Assembly: GCF_025336545.1 (NCBI RefSeq)
Contig: NZ_JAODBU010000011.1
Location: forward strand, 1 to 64,000
Direction: 5' to 3'
Length of the DNA: 64,000 nucleotides
Source of the DNA: Eubacterium_U album
GTDB taxonomy: Bacteria; Bacillota; Clostridia; Lachnospirales; Lachnospiraceae
Both the position numbers and the translations under genes were made by a program. The notes under the pieces are model-generated. The model saw only the letters and a list, made by a program, of their open reading frames with translations, ran no database searches and was not told where the DNA came from. Shown piece after piece: positions 24,544 to 34,273 of the stretch (the stretch's first letter is position 1; each line of letters opens with the position of its first letter).

Positions 24544-26196
24544 GGGGCTGTCGCACTAAGTAATTAGTGTTCAGCTCCTTTTTAGTGCAAAATTTTTCAA
24601 AAAATAACTGTTAGGCCTCGAAAGAATCTGACAGTTGATGTAAAATTAACGTATGACCAAACACATTAACTTACAGAAAAATTATAGTCTAAATCAGAGC
24701 AGATATCAATTAAAACTTCCGCTAAATATCGAAACAATTATTCCGGAGAATGATTCCGTGCGTTTACTAAGTCAGTTTGTGGAGGCTATGGATTTAACTG
24801 ACCTATATTCTACTTATGAAAGAATAAATTCAGTATCGCCAAGAACTCTTCTGAAAATTGTTCTTTACTCATACATGAATGGAGATTATTCTTCACGTTC
24901 CATGGAATTAAACTGTAAACGAGACATCAATTTTATGTTTCTTCTGGAAGGAGCACAGGCTCCTGACCATGCAACATTTGCACGATTTAGAAGTATTCAT
25001 TTTGCTCCCTGTTCTAAGCGAATTCTTGCAGAAATGTCTAATACACTTTTTGATCTTGGGGAAATTTCAGGGGAGACCATTTTTATTGATGGCACAAAAA
25101 TTGAAGACAGTGCAAATAAGTATACTTTTGTCTGGAAGAAGGCGGTAACAAAGAATCAGGCTAAACTTCTTATAAAGCTTGCCGATTTTGTGGCTGAATG
25201 TGAACAACTGTATGATTTAAAGGTTGTTTATGGTGACAAATTGAAGATAAAGCATGTAAGGAAGCTACGCAAAAAGCTTTATGCCCTCAAACAATGTGAA
25301 AATGTGCATTTTGTTCATGGAATTGGTAAAAGAAAAACACCACTTCAAAAGAGCATTGAAACTCTTGAGGGATATTTATCCAAACTCAAAGAATACAATC
25401 AAAAAATTCATATCTGTGGAAAACGGAACAGCTATTCCAAAACAGACCCTGATGCAACGTTTATGCGAATGAAGGAAGATGCCATGGGGAACGGACAGTT
25501 AAAACCGGCATACAATCTACAGCATGGTGTGGACTCTGAATATATCATATGGCTTACTCTTGGACCACAGCCAACTGATACAACAACCCTGATACCATTT
25601 TTAAAAGATGCAGAAGCTCATCTAAAATTCAAGTATCGAAATATAACTGCTGATTCCGGATATGAAAGTGAAGAAAATTATCTGTTTCTTGAAAAGAACG
25701 GGCAGCTTTCATATATAAAACCCGCTAATTACGAAATCTCAAAGACAAGAAAATACAAAACTGACATTGGAAAAATTGAAAACATGGAGTACGATAAGGA
25801 ATCTGATATTTATACATGTAAAAATGGCAAAAAGCTTACTGTAGATTATATTCATCATACCAAAAGTAAAACAGGATATGCAGTTTAGAAGATATTTAAG
25901 CAAAGGAACAACAAATGTTTAGGCAGAAAGTCCATTGCTGGCAATGGCTAGAAACATAAATAAACTGCATAACAAGATTCAAAAAGAAAAAACAGGAACT
26001 CATTTATTTCCAATTAAAAGTGCCTAATTTTTAAACTTTTAAAATATTTTTTCAAAGCCATTAATGATGGCTTATTAAAGTACGCAATTTTTTTCGAAAT
26101 GACATAATAGTTTAAATTTAAATATAAAAATAAACTCAAAAGTACATAAATGAAGCTGCCGTTTCACAAATTTTCATTCGTTAAAGCGACAGCCCC
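24544..26196. mobile_element. Decayed IS1182-family insertion sequence
   Basis: GGGGCTGTCGC (24544-24554) and its inverse GCGACAGCCCC (26186-26196) bound a 1.65 kb segment with a damaged transposase. Target duplications are not obvious. The element sits directly after the pyrG 3' copy. Confidence 0.75.
24653..26027 (+). pseudogene. IS1182-family transposase, internally deleted
   Basis: The first 411 codons carry the DUF772-type N-terminal domain ('SRSMELNCKRDINFMFLL', 'DHATFARFR') and DDE core parts ('ETIFIDGTKIE', 'ITADSGYESEENY'). The frame ends at 25888. In another frame the C-terminus continues as 'FRRYLSKGTTNV', a TAG, then 'AESPLLAMARNINKLHNK' and 'KTGTHLFPIKSA' to a stop at 26027. A deletion of roughly 100 codons and at least one nonsense change have inactivated it. 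No ribosome site is visible at the ATG. Confidence 0.85.
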
Positions 26197-26231
26197 TTAG
26201 AACGGCAAGCATGAGTGAGCCGTTCTAAGGG
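26194..26231. repeat. Perfect 12-base inverted repeat at the IS right end
   Basis: CCCTTAGAACGG (26194-26205) pairs with CCGTTCTAAGGG (26220-26231). It overlaps the right terminal repeat of the IS and may be the hairpin target next to which the element inserted. Confidence 0.55.
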
Positions 26232-26267
26232 ATAGTTTAAGGTTAATAACGGAACTACTGCATATTG

Positions 26268-26331
26268 ACAAATAAAAAGCGCGGGATATACATATTTTTT
26301 CAATATGCAATATCCTGCGCTTTTTATTTGT
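26268..26331. terminator. Strong terminator downstream of the HlyD-like gene
   Basis: A 22-base stem with one mismatch (26268-26289 with 26310-26331) has A-rich and T-rich flanks. It ends the peptide-export operon on the minus strand. Confidence 0.85.
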
Positions 26332-26428
26332 ACTAAGTAAATCAAATTATATAATTGTGCAATGTGAATAATTGTCATTATCACTATATACTTTAATTTT
26401 TTTCAATTAATATATAATGCAATTCCAC

Positions 26429-27976
26429 TTAACCATATATATTCAGTTTTTCAAGTACATATGTCATAACAGACTTTGATCCTATTACAACTTTTCCACT
26501 GCATGCCATTCCGTTCTTTAGGCTGACACTTTCTCCAGCTTTATCCTTGAGTTCCGTTTTGTCACATTTTACTTTAACAACGTAATAAGCATTTCCGGTG
26601 GTTTCATCTACACTAATATCCCTTGATATGCTCTCCACGCTACCTGTAAAATATCCGTACTCATTTGACGGATATGCTGCTATTTCAAACTTAACCTCCA
26701 TGCCTTCTTTTATTCTTCCAATATCCGAGTTAAGTACATAAACTTCCGCATAGAATTCCGATTCCTTCTCAGGATATATACTGCCTATTGTTTTTCCGGC
26801 ATCTATATATGTTCCGTTTTTAACATTACTGTTACTGTAATAATACCCTGATGTTAAAGCCGAAATGCTACAATTATCGTTCTGAATATTATAACTTTTC
26901 AGATAGTTTTCGCACTCTGCTTTTTTATCTTCATAGGTAAGCTTTTCCGCAGCTATATTACCTTTTTCAGTAAGAACAGCTATGTTATCCTCTGTTTTTT
27001 GCGCGCCAGAACTGTCCCGCTGGATTTTAGCCGACGAAAGGCTTGTCTCAAGCGAAATCAGATTATTATTATATCCTTCTATCATCTGCTCAATACTTGC
27101 TATCTGATTCTGTTCAAGATTAACAAGTGACTGTTTCCTTTCGGATTCTGTTGCTTCTTTTGCGTTTTTTGTTTCGCTTTTTTCTTTTTTTAATGTAGCA
27201 GCCTCTTCTCCTGAAGCCTTTTTAATCTGACTGTCAAGTTTGTTAATCTGATTCTCATATTCGTTTATTTTATTGTCGTACTGCAGTTTATTGTAGTTAT
27301 ATGAAGAAAGATAACTGCTTACTATACTGTTATAATAATTATCTGCATCCGAAAATTTGTTGTTTCTGTTTACAATACAATCTTTTACCTGGTTAAGCTT
27401 ATTAATTTTATCCTCGTATTGATTAATTGCTGACTGTATTGAGTCAACATTTTCAACATAAGCATCCTGCATTTCAGTATTTTTAACTGTCCCCTGCTCT
27501 ATGCCTGCATAAAGAAGTTCATATCTGTTTACAAACTCATCATAATACTTGTTTTTCGCGTATTTATCCGAAATTTTTTCACCTTTATCAAGAGCTACTT
27601 CGTATGCCGTAAGCATTTCCAACCTTGCATTTGCGTTTTCCAACTCTTTATTGTAGGAGAGTATTGTATCGCCAAGCGAATCAACCTTTACAATATAAAG
27701 TATATCCCCCTCATTTACATAATCCCCGTTTTGCACTTTGCAGTCGGAAACCTGACCGCTTATGCCACTACTTACATCATATATTCGGTTGGTTCCCTTA
27801 AAGATTCCGTTTCCGGTAACAACATCATCCAGTTTAAAAATTGATGCCCAGATAACCGCTCCCAGAATACACGCAAGTATTGCATAGATTGTATACATTA
27901 TAAAAGGGCTTGGCTTTGATTCGTAAACTTCAACACTGTCGCTCAAATCTCTCATTTCCACAATGATTGGTTTCAT
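26429..27976 (-). CDS. HlyD-like membrane fusion protein of a peptide exporter
   Basis: The 515-residue protein has one membrane segment (residues 28-47), a lipoyl/barrel-sandwich half ('DVVTGNGIFKGTNRIYDVSS', 'VQNGDYVNEGDILYIV'), a long coiled coil (about 85-345, rich in K/E/N/Q), the second half-motif 'KNGTYIDAGKTIGSI' and a C-terminal beta-barrel. It is the accessory protein partner of bacteriocin/pheromone ABC exporters. Its ATG overlaps the ABC stop as TGATG. It looks intact although its ABC partner carries a stop codon. Confidence 0.88.
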   Translation of the reverse strand: MKPIIVEMRDLSDSVEVYESKPSPFIMYTIYAILACILGAVIWASIFKLDDVVTGNGIFKGTNRIYDVSSGISGQVSDCKVQNGDYVNEGDILYIVKVDSLGDTILSYNKELENANARLEMLTAYEVALDKGEKISDKYAKNKYYDEFVNRYELLYAGIEQGTVKNTEMQDAYVENVDSIQSAINQYEDKINKLNQVKDCIVNRNNKFSDADNYYNSIVSSYLSSYNYNKLQYDNKINEYENQINKLDSQIKKASGEEAATLKKEKSETKNAKEATESERKQSLVNLEQNQIASIEQMIEGYNNNLISLETSLSSAKIQRDSSGAQKTEDNIAVLTEKGNIAAEKLTYEDKKAECENYLKSYNIQNDNCSISALTSGYYYSNSNVKNGTYIDAGKTIGSIYPEKESEFYAEVYVLNSDIGRIKEGMEVKFEIAAYPSNEYGYFTGSVESISRDISVDETTGNAYYVVKVKCDKTELKDKAGESVSLKNGMACSGKVVIGSKSVMTYVLEKLNIYG

Positions 27977-30180
27977 CAGATTGCCTCCTCCTTTATTTCA
28001 AGTGTCTGCTGACTTACAAGATCTGCATATTTACCACCAAGTTCTGTCAGTTCTTTATGATTACCGCTTTCGATGATTTTCCCTTTTTCCATAACATATA
28101 TCTTGTCACAGTTCTTTATTGTACTCAGTCTGTGTGCAATAAATATTACTGTCTTATCCTTTGAAAACTCATTGATTGTCTTATCAAGGGCTCGTTCAGT
28201 TATTGCATCAAGATTGCTGGTTGCTTCATCGAGTATAAGGATGTCAGGTTTTTTAAGCATAGCTCTTGCTATTGCAAGTCTCTGCCTCTGTCCTCCGGAA
28301 AGATTAGCTCCGTTTTCATCAAGAAACGTTTCGTATCTAAGTGGCAATTCATTAATAAATTCATGCGCCTGTGCCATTTTACTTGCTTCTATAATGTCAT
28401 CCATTGTGGCATTATCAAGACCTAATGTTAAATTTTCAAATATCGTCCCGCTAAAAAGGAATGTTTCCTGAGGGATATATGCAATCCTATCCCTAAGTTT
28501 TTCAATCTGAATATCTTCAATATTATTCCCATTGATAAGAATATCTCCCTCTTCAGGCGTGTACATGTGAAGCAACAGTTTTGACAACGTAGTCTTTCCA
28601 GAGCCACTCTCTCCGACAAATGCAACCTTTTGTCCTTTTTCTATTTTCAGATTAATATCCTCGAGAACAAGTTTTCTTGTTCCATATCTGAATTTCAAAT
28701 TCTTTATTTCTATATCTCCTGAAAGACTCTCAGGGGACATTTTTCTGCTTTCTTTTTCTGTCTTCTCCGCTTCTAGCTCAAGTATTTCTCCGAGTCTGTC
28801 TGCTGCTACAACTGCTGTCTGCATCTGCGGCTGAAGGTTTATAAGATTTTTTACTGGATCTAAAAAATATACCAATAAAGAATTAAATGTAATAAGGGCA
28901 CCTACGGTCATCTCACCGTTTATAACACTGATACCTCCAATCCATAGAATAATAACTCCTCCTACAAGTTCTACAAACGTCTTAAGAGATGTCTGGATGT
29001 TTTCTGCGAAAACAAGATTAAATATACTTCTCAAAAGTCTTACAAACTTCCGCTCTGTTTCAAATTCTGCTTTTCTCTCAGCATTATATGATTTTACTGT
29101 CTGAATACCATTAAGGGACTCAACCATATAAGAAGTAAGTTGTGCATTTGCTTACATCTGCTTTCGATTAAGTCTCTCATACCATTTGTTAAATGATATA
29201 ACAATAATAAAATAAAGTCCAACCACAACAACTGAGATTCCAAACATCTTTGCATTCTGAATATATAAAATAATCGCTCCTGCAATTGCCATTATAGTGT
29301 CAATCATAATTGTAAGAGTTGCACCTGATATTGCATCTCTTACTTTTCCTGCATCCTGGAACCTTGATATTATTTCTCCTACTCTTCTTGTACCAAAGAA
29401 ATTCATTGGGAGTTCCAACACATGTCTATAGTATCCAAGCAAAAGAACTATATCTAATTTTTGGCTCAAATATAGAAGCATCTGAGACCTAAATGCATTA
29501 AGGATAACTCTAAAAAGATTGAGAACAATAACACCAATTGATAGCGTCATAAGTGTCTGTGCCAAACTATTTGGCAGCACCGTATCAATCAACTCCTGAA
29601 AATAGAAGGCACTTAATATTCCTAGTACAGTATAAATAAAAGAAGCTAAAAAAATGTGCAACAATAATCTTTTTTGTGGTATAAGCAATTTAAAAAAGCT
29701 CAAAAGTACATTACTCTTTGTAAATGTTTTATCAAGTTTATGATCTTTAACAAAAAGTATACACACACCTGTCCACTTATACTTATTGCCCGTTTCAGAT
29801 TTTCCAATAAACTCATCAATTCTTATCTTCATTACCCCTTCTGCAGGGTCCGCAATAATTATATGTTTTTTTGTAATCTTATATATTACAACATAATGTA
29901 ATAAACTATCATTAACTATAACATGTGCTATGCACGGCAAACTAATCTTTTCTCTTAATATATCATTATTTATTTCTTTGGTTTTCACACCTTTAACTTT
30001 AAATCCTAAAGTATTTAAAGCTTGAATCATTCCGTAGACATTTGTTCCACGTTTATCAGTTCCTGCGATTTCTCTTATTTTAGAAATACTTATATTATAC
30101 CCCTGTTGTCTACAAATTGTTGCGATACACGCCGCACCACAATCTGTATTATCATGTTGCTTTACACAATTGTATTTCAT
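27976..30180 (-). pseudogene. C39-peptidase ABC exporter interrupted by an in-frame stop
   Basis: The 735-codon region is in one frame throughout. Codons 1-342 give a C39 peptidase domain (catalytic Cys14 in 'NTDCGAACIATICR', His in 'LLHYVVIY', Asp in 'IIADPAEG') and the first membrane helices; codon 343 is TAA; codons 344 onward continue 'ANAQLTSYMVESLNGIQTVK', the rest of the membrane domain and an ATPase with Walker A 'GESGSGKTT', 'LSGGQRQRLA' and 'ILILDEATSNLD'. The context R-K-Q-M-stop-A-N-A-Q suggests one base change, GAA (Glu) to TAA. A Met (29127) nine codons later has no clear ribosome site. Such exporters cut double-glycine leaders and export bacteriocins or pheromones. No leader peptide gene was found nearby. 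Confidence 0.88.
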
Positions 30181-30289
30181 CTTATCTTCCCTTTGTAATT
30201 ATTTATAGATTAATAGATATGGTATAAATTTCTCAAATTATATCAAATAATAATCTTTCTACTTCAACCAGGCATTTACAATTTCCTAA

Positions 30290-30916
30290 CTATTGGAATC
30301 TCTTCCAATACGAGTGTAATCCATAATTAACAATTCTAATGTGAGACGGCGTTTTAAACACAGAATAATAAATATTATAGATGTCTGTTGAAGAAAACAT
30401 AATCATATACCAGGACATAAACAGCATTGCTAAATTTATATTTGTATTTATTATGCCCGCCAAAATATACCATGCTACGAACAATCCTATCCCTTGAAAA
30501 AAAACAGGAGCAATATTAATAACTATGAATCTTTTTTTTGATATTTCTGCATTACAATAAATCAGGAAAAAACCTTTTTTCATATTTGTATATATATATT
30601 TTCTTGATGTTCTTGGGTAAAAAACAGCATGTATATATTCATGTAATATTCTCATAAAATTCACTACTATAATCCAAGTTAAAACAGTCACTACAGTCCA
30701 CACATCCAATTTATATGTAGTATCTATTGTCATTATTTTTTGTATTGATAACACAATAATAAATAATATTACTGGCAATGTAATTATCAATCCTCTCGAA
30801 AAAGCTTCATTCAGATTCTCACCCTCTTCAAATTGAGTCCAACCAACTGGGTCTTTTCCCTTATTTTTCAACTGATTTTCATCAACATATTTACCTTCAT
30901 AAGAAATATTAAACAA
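30290..30916 (-). CDS. DUF3267 zincin-like membrane protein
   Basis: The 208-residue protein has four predicted membrane segments and the metal motif H92-E-Y-I-H96 in 'RILHEYIHAVFYPR', typical of DUF3267 putative membrane metallopeptidases. The start is TTG at 30916, chosen because AGGGGAG lies 7 bases before it. It sits between a peptide exporter and a GHKL kinase, so a role in peptide processing is plausible but inferred. A decayed paralogue lies at 19802-20234. Confidence 0.8.
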   Translation of the reverse strand: MFNISYEGKYVDENQLKNKGKDPVGWTQFEEGENLNEAFSRGLIITLPVILFIIVLSIQKIMTIDTTYKLDVWTVVTVLTWIIVVNFMRILHEYIHAVFYPRTSRKYIYTNMKKGFFLIYCNAEISKKRFIVINIAPVFFQGIGLFVAWYILAGIINTNINLAMLFMSWYMIMFSSTDIYNIYYSVFKTPSHIRIVNYGLHSYWKRFQ

Positions 30917-30991
30917 CTGTTTTCTCCCCTCTAAATCTTTTTTGCTCTATTTTTAATCTACTTTCCTGCGGCGAATTAGGTTTTCCCTTTT

Positions 30992-31042
30992 TTACATCTT
31001 TTGTCTCCATATAATTTCATCATCAACTATTGCTATTTGCAT
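30992..31042 (-). pseudogene. Remnant of a response regulator N-terminus
   Basis: GAGGTG precedes an ATG reading M-Q-I-A-I-V-D-D-E-I-I-W-R-Q-K-M then TAA. The 'IAIVDDE' strand is the start of a receiver domain. In another frame a 33-codon tail rich in K and R runs down to the DUF3267 start. The kinase at 31174-32448 therefore seems to have lost its partner regulator through a large deletion. The rest of the gap 30917-31173 shows nothing else. Confidence 0.65.
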
Positions 31043-31173
31043 TTTTCACCTCATAATTTAACCGGTTTATTTTTATTACATTTAAATAGTCTTATTTAAA
31101 GTGTACTATAAAATACTTGAACTGAACTTATCTTTATATTTTGTATGATTAAATATTTATATCAAAGTCATAT

Positions 31174-32448
31174 CTATCTGTTATACATCAAAATATTAAC
31201 AATGAACTTATTTTCCGCCCGGATATTCATGCTTCCGGAATATTTCTCCACGCTTCTTTTTACATTTATAAGTCCGTATCCATGATAGTCAGTATTCTTT
31301 TTATTTGATATATATTTACCATTTTTCATTTTAATATTGCCATCATAATCATTTTCTACTGCTATGACTATTTTATTGTCTTTGTAACCGCACTTTACTT
31401 CAAGACTTTTATTTTCACTTTTTGAAGCTGCTTCTATTGCATTTGACAAAACATTTGAAAATATTGTGCATAAATCAAAAGCTTCTATCTTGCAATTTTT
31501 AGGAATTTGTCCTTTCACACACATTGAAACATTCTTTTTTGGGGCTTCACTATAATACCTGTTTAATATGGCATCTACTATTCCGTTATTAACAGTGAGC
31601 ACATTACCGAAATTTTCAATTTGTCCACATATGCTTTCTATATATTTGCCAACTTCATCATATTTTTCTTTACGCAATCCTTCTGCAATAACATTCAGAT
31701 GACTTCGTATGTCATGTCTGAACAATTTAGTCTCACGTTCGCGTTCTTCGAGATATTTATAATGATTTTTCTGTTCTTCAAGAAATTTCTGATTGAGTTC
31801 ATTTCTTTCTTTATAATCACTTCTTGAAACTGCAAGCATCATTACCAACGCTATTTCAATAAACATACCTATTGACATTGCCAAAAACGTCACATACACT
31901 AACGCCACGTTATCAACCTGAATCTGAGCGAAAACATATTCTTTAAAAAATACGATGATAAATGTATTTGCAATTGTCAATCCTAAGAAAAATATGTAAT
32001 AGCCTATGCCTACTTTTTCTATTCTGTTCCGATATTTTTTTCCAATAATAATTGATAAACTCAATAAACAGGCAACTGTTATCAGACTCGACATAAATCT
32101 CTCAATTAAGTGGTTACCTATTTTTTTATAATCCATTAGTACTTCTATTATTACCCTTGTCATTTCGTCCAATAAAGTTATTATAAATACTGACCACAAT
32201 GTCAATAGCATAAATTTTGGATTCACATTTTCATATATTATTGCCATTTGGACAAATACAAATAAAGTATATAAAATAAGATAGTTCACAACATTAAACT
32301 CCGCAACTATTCCCATTGCCACACATACTAAACTAACCGGCAATATTATATTATTAAATTTTCTTTTTTGTCTGAGAAAAAACATATCTGATATAAATAT
32401 GTACTTCAATACTTCCAGGAAACATAAAATCATATTATAGATTATCAT
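31174..32448 (-). CDS. GHKL-type sensor histidine kinase (AgrC/ComD-like)
   Basis: Six to seven N-terminal membrane segments are followed by an H-box 'ETKLFRHDIRSHLNVIAEGL' (R-H-D with catalytic His) and a GHKL ATPase with N-box 'FSNVLSNAIEAA' and G-box 'DYHGYGLINVKRSV'. The ATG at 32448 is used here; an in-frame TTG at 32481 would lie only about 5 bases from the predicted transcription start. This is the class that senses peptides. Its partner regulator is reduced to a fragment, and no pro-peptide gene is seen beside it, so the circuit may be non-functional or work through another regulator. Confidence 0.87.
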   Translation of the reverse strand: MIIYNMILCFLEVLKYIFISDMFFLRQKRKFNNIILPVSLVCVAMGIVAEFNVVNYLILYTLFVFVQMAIIYENVNPKFMLLTLWSVFIITLLDEMTRVIIEVLMDYKKIGNHLIERFMSSLITVACLLSLSIIIGKKYRNRIEKVGIGYYIFFLGLTIANTFIIVFFKEYVFAQIQVDNVALVYVTFLAMSIGMFIEIALVMMLAVSRSDYKERNELNQKFLEEQKNHYKYLEERERETKLFRHDIRSHLNVIAEGLRKEKYDEVGKYIESICGQIENFGNVLTVNNGIVDAILNRYYSEAPKKNVSMCVKGQIPKNCKIEAFDLCTIFSNVLSNAIEAASKSENKSLEVKCGYKDNKIVIAVENDYDGNIKMKNGKYISNKKNTDYHGYGLINVKRSVEKYSGSMNIRAENKFIVNILMYNR

Positions 32449-32492
32449 TTTTATGACTTTCCCCCTTACCCCTTTAACCAATACTTCGGTAA

Positions 32493-32521
32493 ATTATACA
32501 TTATTTTGCATAATATGACAA
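32493..32521 (-). promoter_or_regulatory. Promoter of the GHKL kinase gene
   Basis: TTGTCA (32521-32516) and TATAAT (32498-32493) are 17 bases apart on the minus strand. The same arrangement is kept in the decayed copy at 20478-20506, which supports function. Confidence 0.75.
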
Positions 32522-32622
32522 TATTTAATCATTTGTACAACATTTAATATAAGCCTAAAAATTATGACCTCGTTTTTCTTCAAAAAACCTACCTTTATAA
32601 ACAGTGCCTTTCCCTATACAGT

Positions 32623-32650
32623 CAAAAAAGAGGATAGTTCATCTATCCTC
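32623..32650 (-). terminator. Terminator after niaR
   Basis: GAGGATAG (32630-32637) and CTATCCTC (32643-32650) form an 8-base stem with a 5-base loop, followed on the minus strand by a T run. Confidence 0.85.
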
Positions 32651-32683
32651 TCCATACAACACCTATTGTTTAATATTAAATAT

Positions 32684-33244
32684 TTATTCATCTACTCTGC
32701 TCCAGAAATCTACAGGCTCATAGTCTCTTAAAGCTACCAAATATCCGCTTTCGTCAAGTTCCTTTTGTATTTCATCTAATGTTTCTTTTGAATCAGCAGA
32801 TACAGTATGATAATGATATTCTGAAGTTATTTGCATAAGCGGTGTAGACACGCCACTTTCAATTCCTTCAATATATTTTTTTACATCACGGCGTGACTTT
32901 ATATTCATATCAACTTTTATGACTCCGTATACTTTGTGATACACAAATACGTCATCTATCACTCCTCCTAAATCTACAATGAGATTTAATTCATCAGGAA
33001 TCTGCTCTGTTGTATGTTTTACTTTAAACACTCTTTTAAATGTTTCTTCGTCATTTAAAATATAACCCTTATGAGTAGAAATAATTTCGTGATTTTTTGC
33101 TCTAAGAAGTGCAATATCCTGAACAACAATCTGTCTGCTTACATTAAATTTTTCAGCCAATTCCGTTCCCGATACAGGATTTGTGCTTTCCTGCAATATT
33201 TTCAACAGATTTTCCCTTCTCTTTTCTCCGCTCATAATTTCCAT
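32684..33244 (-). CDS. niaR: Nicotinate-responsive repressor NiaR (HTH_11 + 3H domain)
   Basis: The 186-residue protein has an N-terminal winged helix ('NPVSGTELAEKFNVSRQIVV') and a 3H domain with the conserved histidines ('YHKVYGVIKV', 'EYHYHTVSA'). NiaR (YrxA) binds nicotinic acid and represses NAD synthesis or niacin uptake genes. It lies at the end of the nadABC run. The first ATG is only 2 bases from AGGAGAG, so the ATG at codon 4 (33235) is an equally good start. Its operator is probably the repeat array upstream of nadA. Confidence 0.92.
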   Translation of the reverse strand: MEIMSGEKRRENLLKILQESTNPVSGTELAEKFNVSRQIVVQDIALLRAKNHEIISTHKGYILNDEETFKRVFKVKHTTEQIPDELNLIVDLGGVIDDVFVYHKVYGVIKVDMNIKSRRDVKKYIEGIESGVSTPLMQITSEYHYHTVSADSKETLDEIQKELDESGYLVALRDYEPVDFWSRVDE

Positions 33245-33349
33245 CTCTCCTACAAATTTAAATATATGAATGTTTAATGTCCGGCCCTTAAATATATAAA
33301 TTTAATACATCTCAATATCAAATATATTAAGTTCCATCTCTCCTGTGTC

Positions 33350-34204
33350 TTATATTCTGTGAAGGTTTTTAAGTGAAATATCCATAATTGGTGCAGAATG
33401 TGTTAATGCACCGCTTGAAATATAATCAACACCTAAATCAATTAATTTTGCTATATTTTCCTTAGTAACATTTCCTGAAATTTCAATTTCTGCCTTATAA
33501 TTTATAACTTCCACTGCTTCTTTCATCTCTTCATGGCTCATATTATCAAGCATGATTATATCTGCTCCTGCATCTACTGCCTCTTTTACCATTTCAAGAT
33601 TTTCTACTTCAACTTCTATCTTTCTTACAAATGGTGCATATTCCTTTGCTGCCATTATTGCTTCTTTGACACCACCTGCAGCACCTATATGATTATCCTT
33701 TAAAAGAACACCATCTGTCAAGTTGTATCTGTGATTATTTCCACCACCAACTCTTACAGCATATTTTTCAAATATTCTGTTGTTCGGGCTTGTCTTTCTT
33801 GTATCTAATAATTTTATTTTGCTATCCTTAAGTAATACTGCTATAGAATGTGTGTATGTTGCGATTCCACTCATTCTCTGAAGATAATTAAGTCCTGTTC
33901 TTTCACCTACTAACAAAGTTCTGATATCGCCTCTTACCTTTGCCATAAGCTGTCCTTTTTTTACTTCATCCCCGTCCTGAACGTAGAATTCAAATTCTGT
34001 ATTTTCATCTAAAAGTTCAAATGCTCTTCTGAATACCTGAAGTCCACAAATAACTCCATCTTCCTTGCATACTAAATCTACTTCGCCAGCCTGTGCTGTT
34101 GGCATTACAGCATTTGTGGTTACATCTTCGCTTGTCACATCTTCTTTTAATGCGCTTAATACTAATGGATCAACGCTTAATTTCAAAGTAATTGGATCGT
34201 ACAT
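33350..34204 (-). CDS. nadC: Nicotinate-nucleotide pyrophosphorylase (carboxylating)
   Basis: NadC turns quinolinate and PRPP into nicotinate mononucleotide, CO2 and PPi, the third step of de novo NAD synthesis. The 284-residue protein shows 'GERTGLNYLQRMSGIAT', 'LLDTRKTSPNNRIFEKYAV' (substrate-binding Arg/Lys), 'NHRYNLTDGVLLKDNH' and 'IMLDNM'. GAGGT precedes the ATG. It is downstream of nadB in the same direction. Confidence 0.96.
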   Translation of the reverse strand: MYDPITLKLSVDPLVLSALKEDVTSEDVTTNAVMPTAQAGEVDLVCKEDGVICGLQVFRRAFELLDENTEFEFYVQDGDEVKKGQLMAKVRGDIRTLLVGERTGLNYLQRMSGIATYTHSIAVLLKDSKIKLLDTRKTSPNNRIFEKYAVRVGGGNNHRYNLTDGVLLKDNHIGAAGGVKEAIMAAKEYAPFVRKIEVEVENLEMVKEAVDAGADIIMLDNMSHEEMKEAVEVINYKAEIEISGNVTKENIAKLIDLGVDYISSGALTHSAPIMDISLKNLHRI

Positions 34205-34273
34205 TTATAATACCTCACTGTTTAATCTTTCACTTTATATCTATCATTTAATCTAATTGTTTAACTTATTTAT

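Noticed and set aside
26181..26384. 67-codon minus-strand frame
   Set aside because: It covers the IS right end and the strong terminator hairpin; no ribosome site and no protein-like composition.
29127..29154. Programmed stop or separate two-subunit exporter
   Set aside because: The gap removes only one expected Glu codon, no ribosome site precedes the next Met, and no readthrough signal is visible; a nonsense change is simpler.
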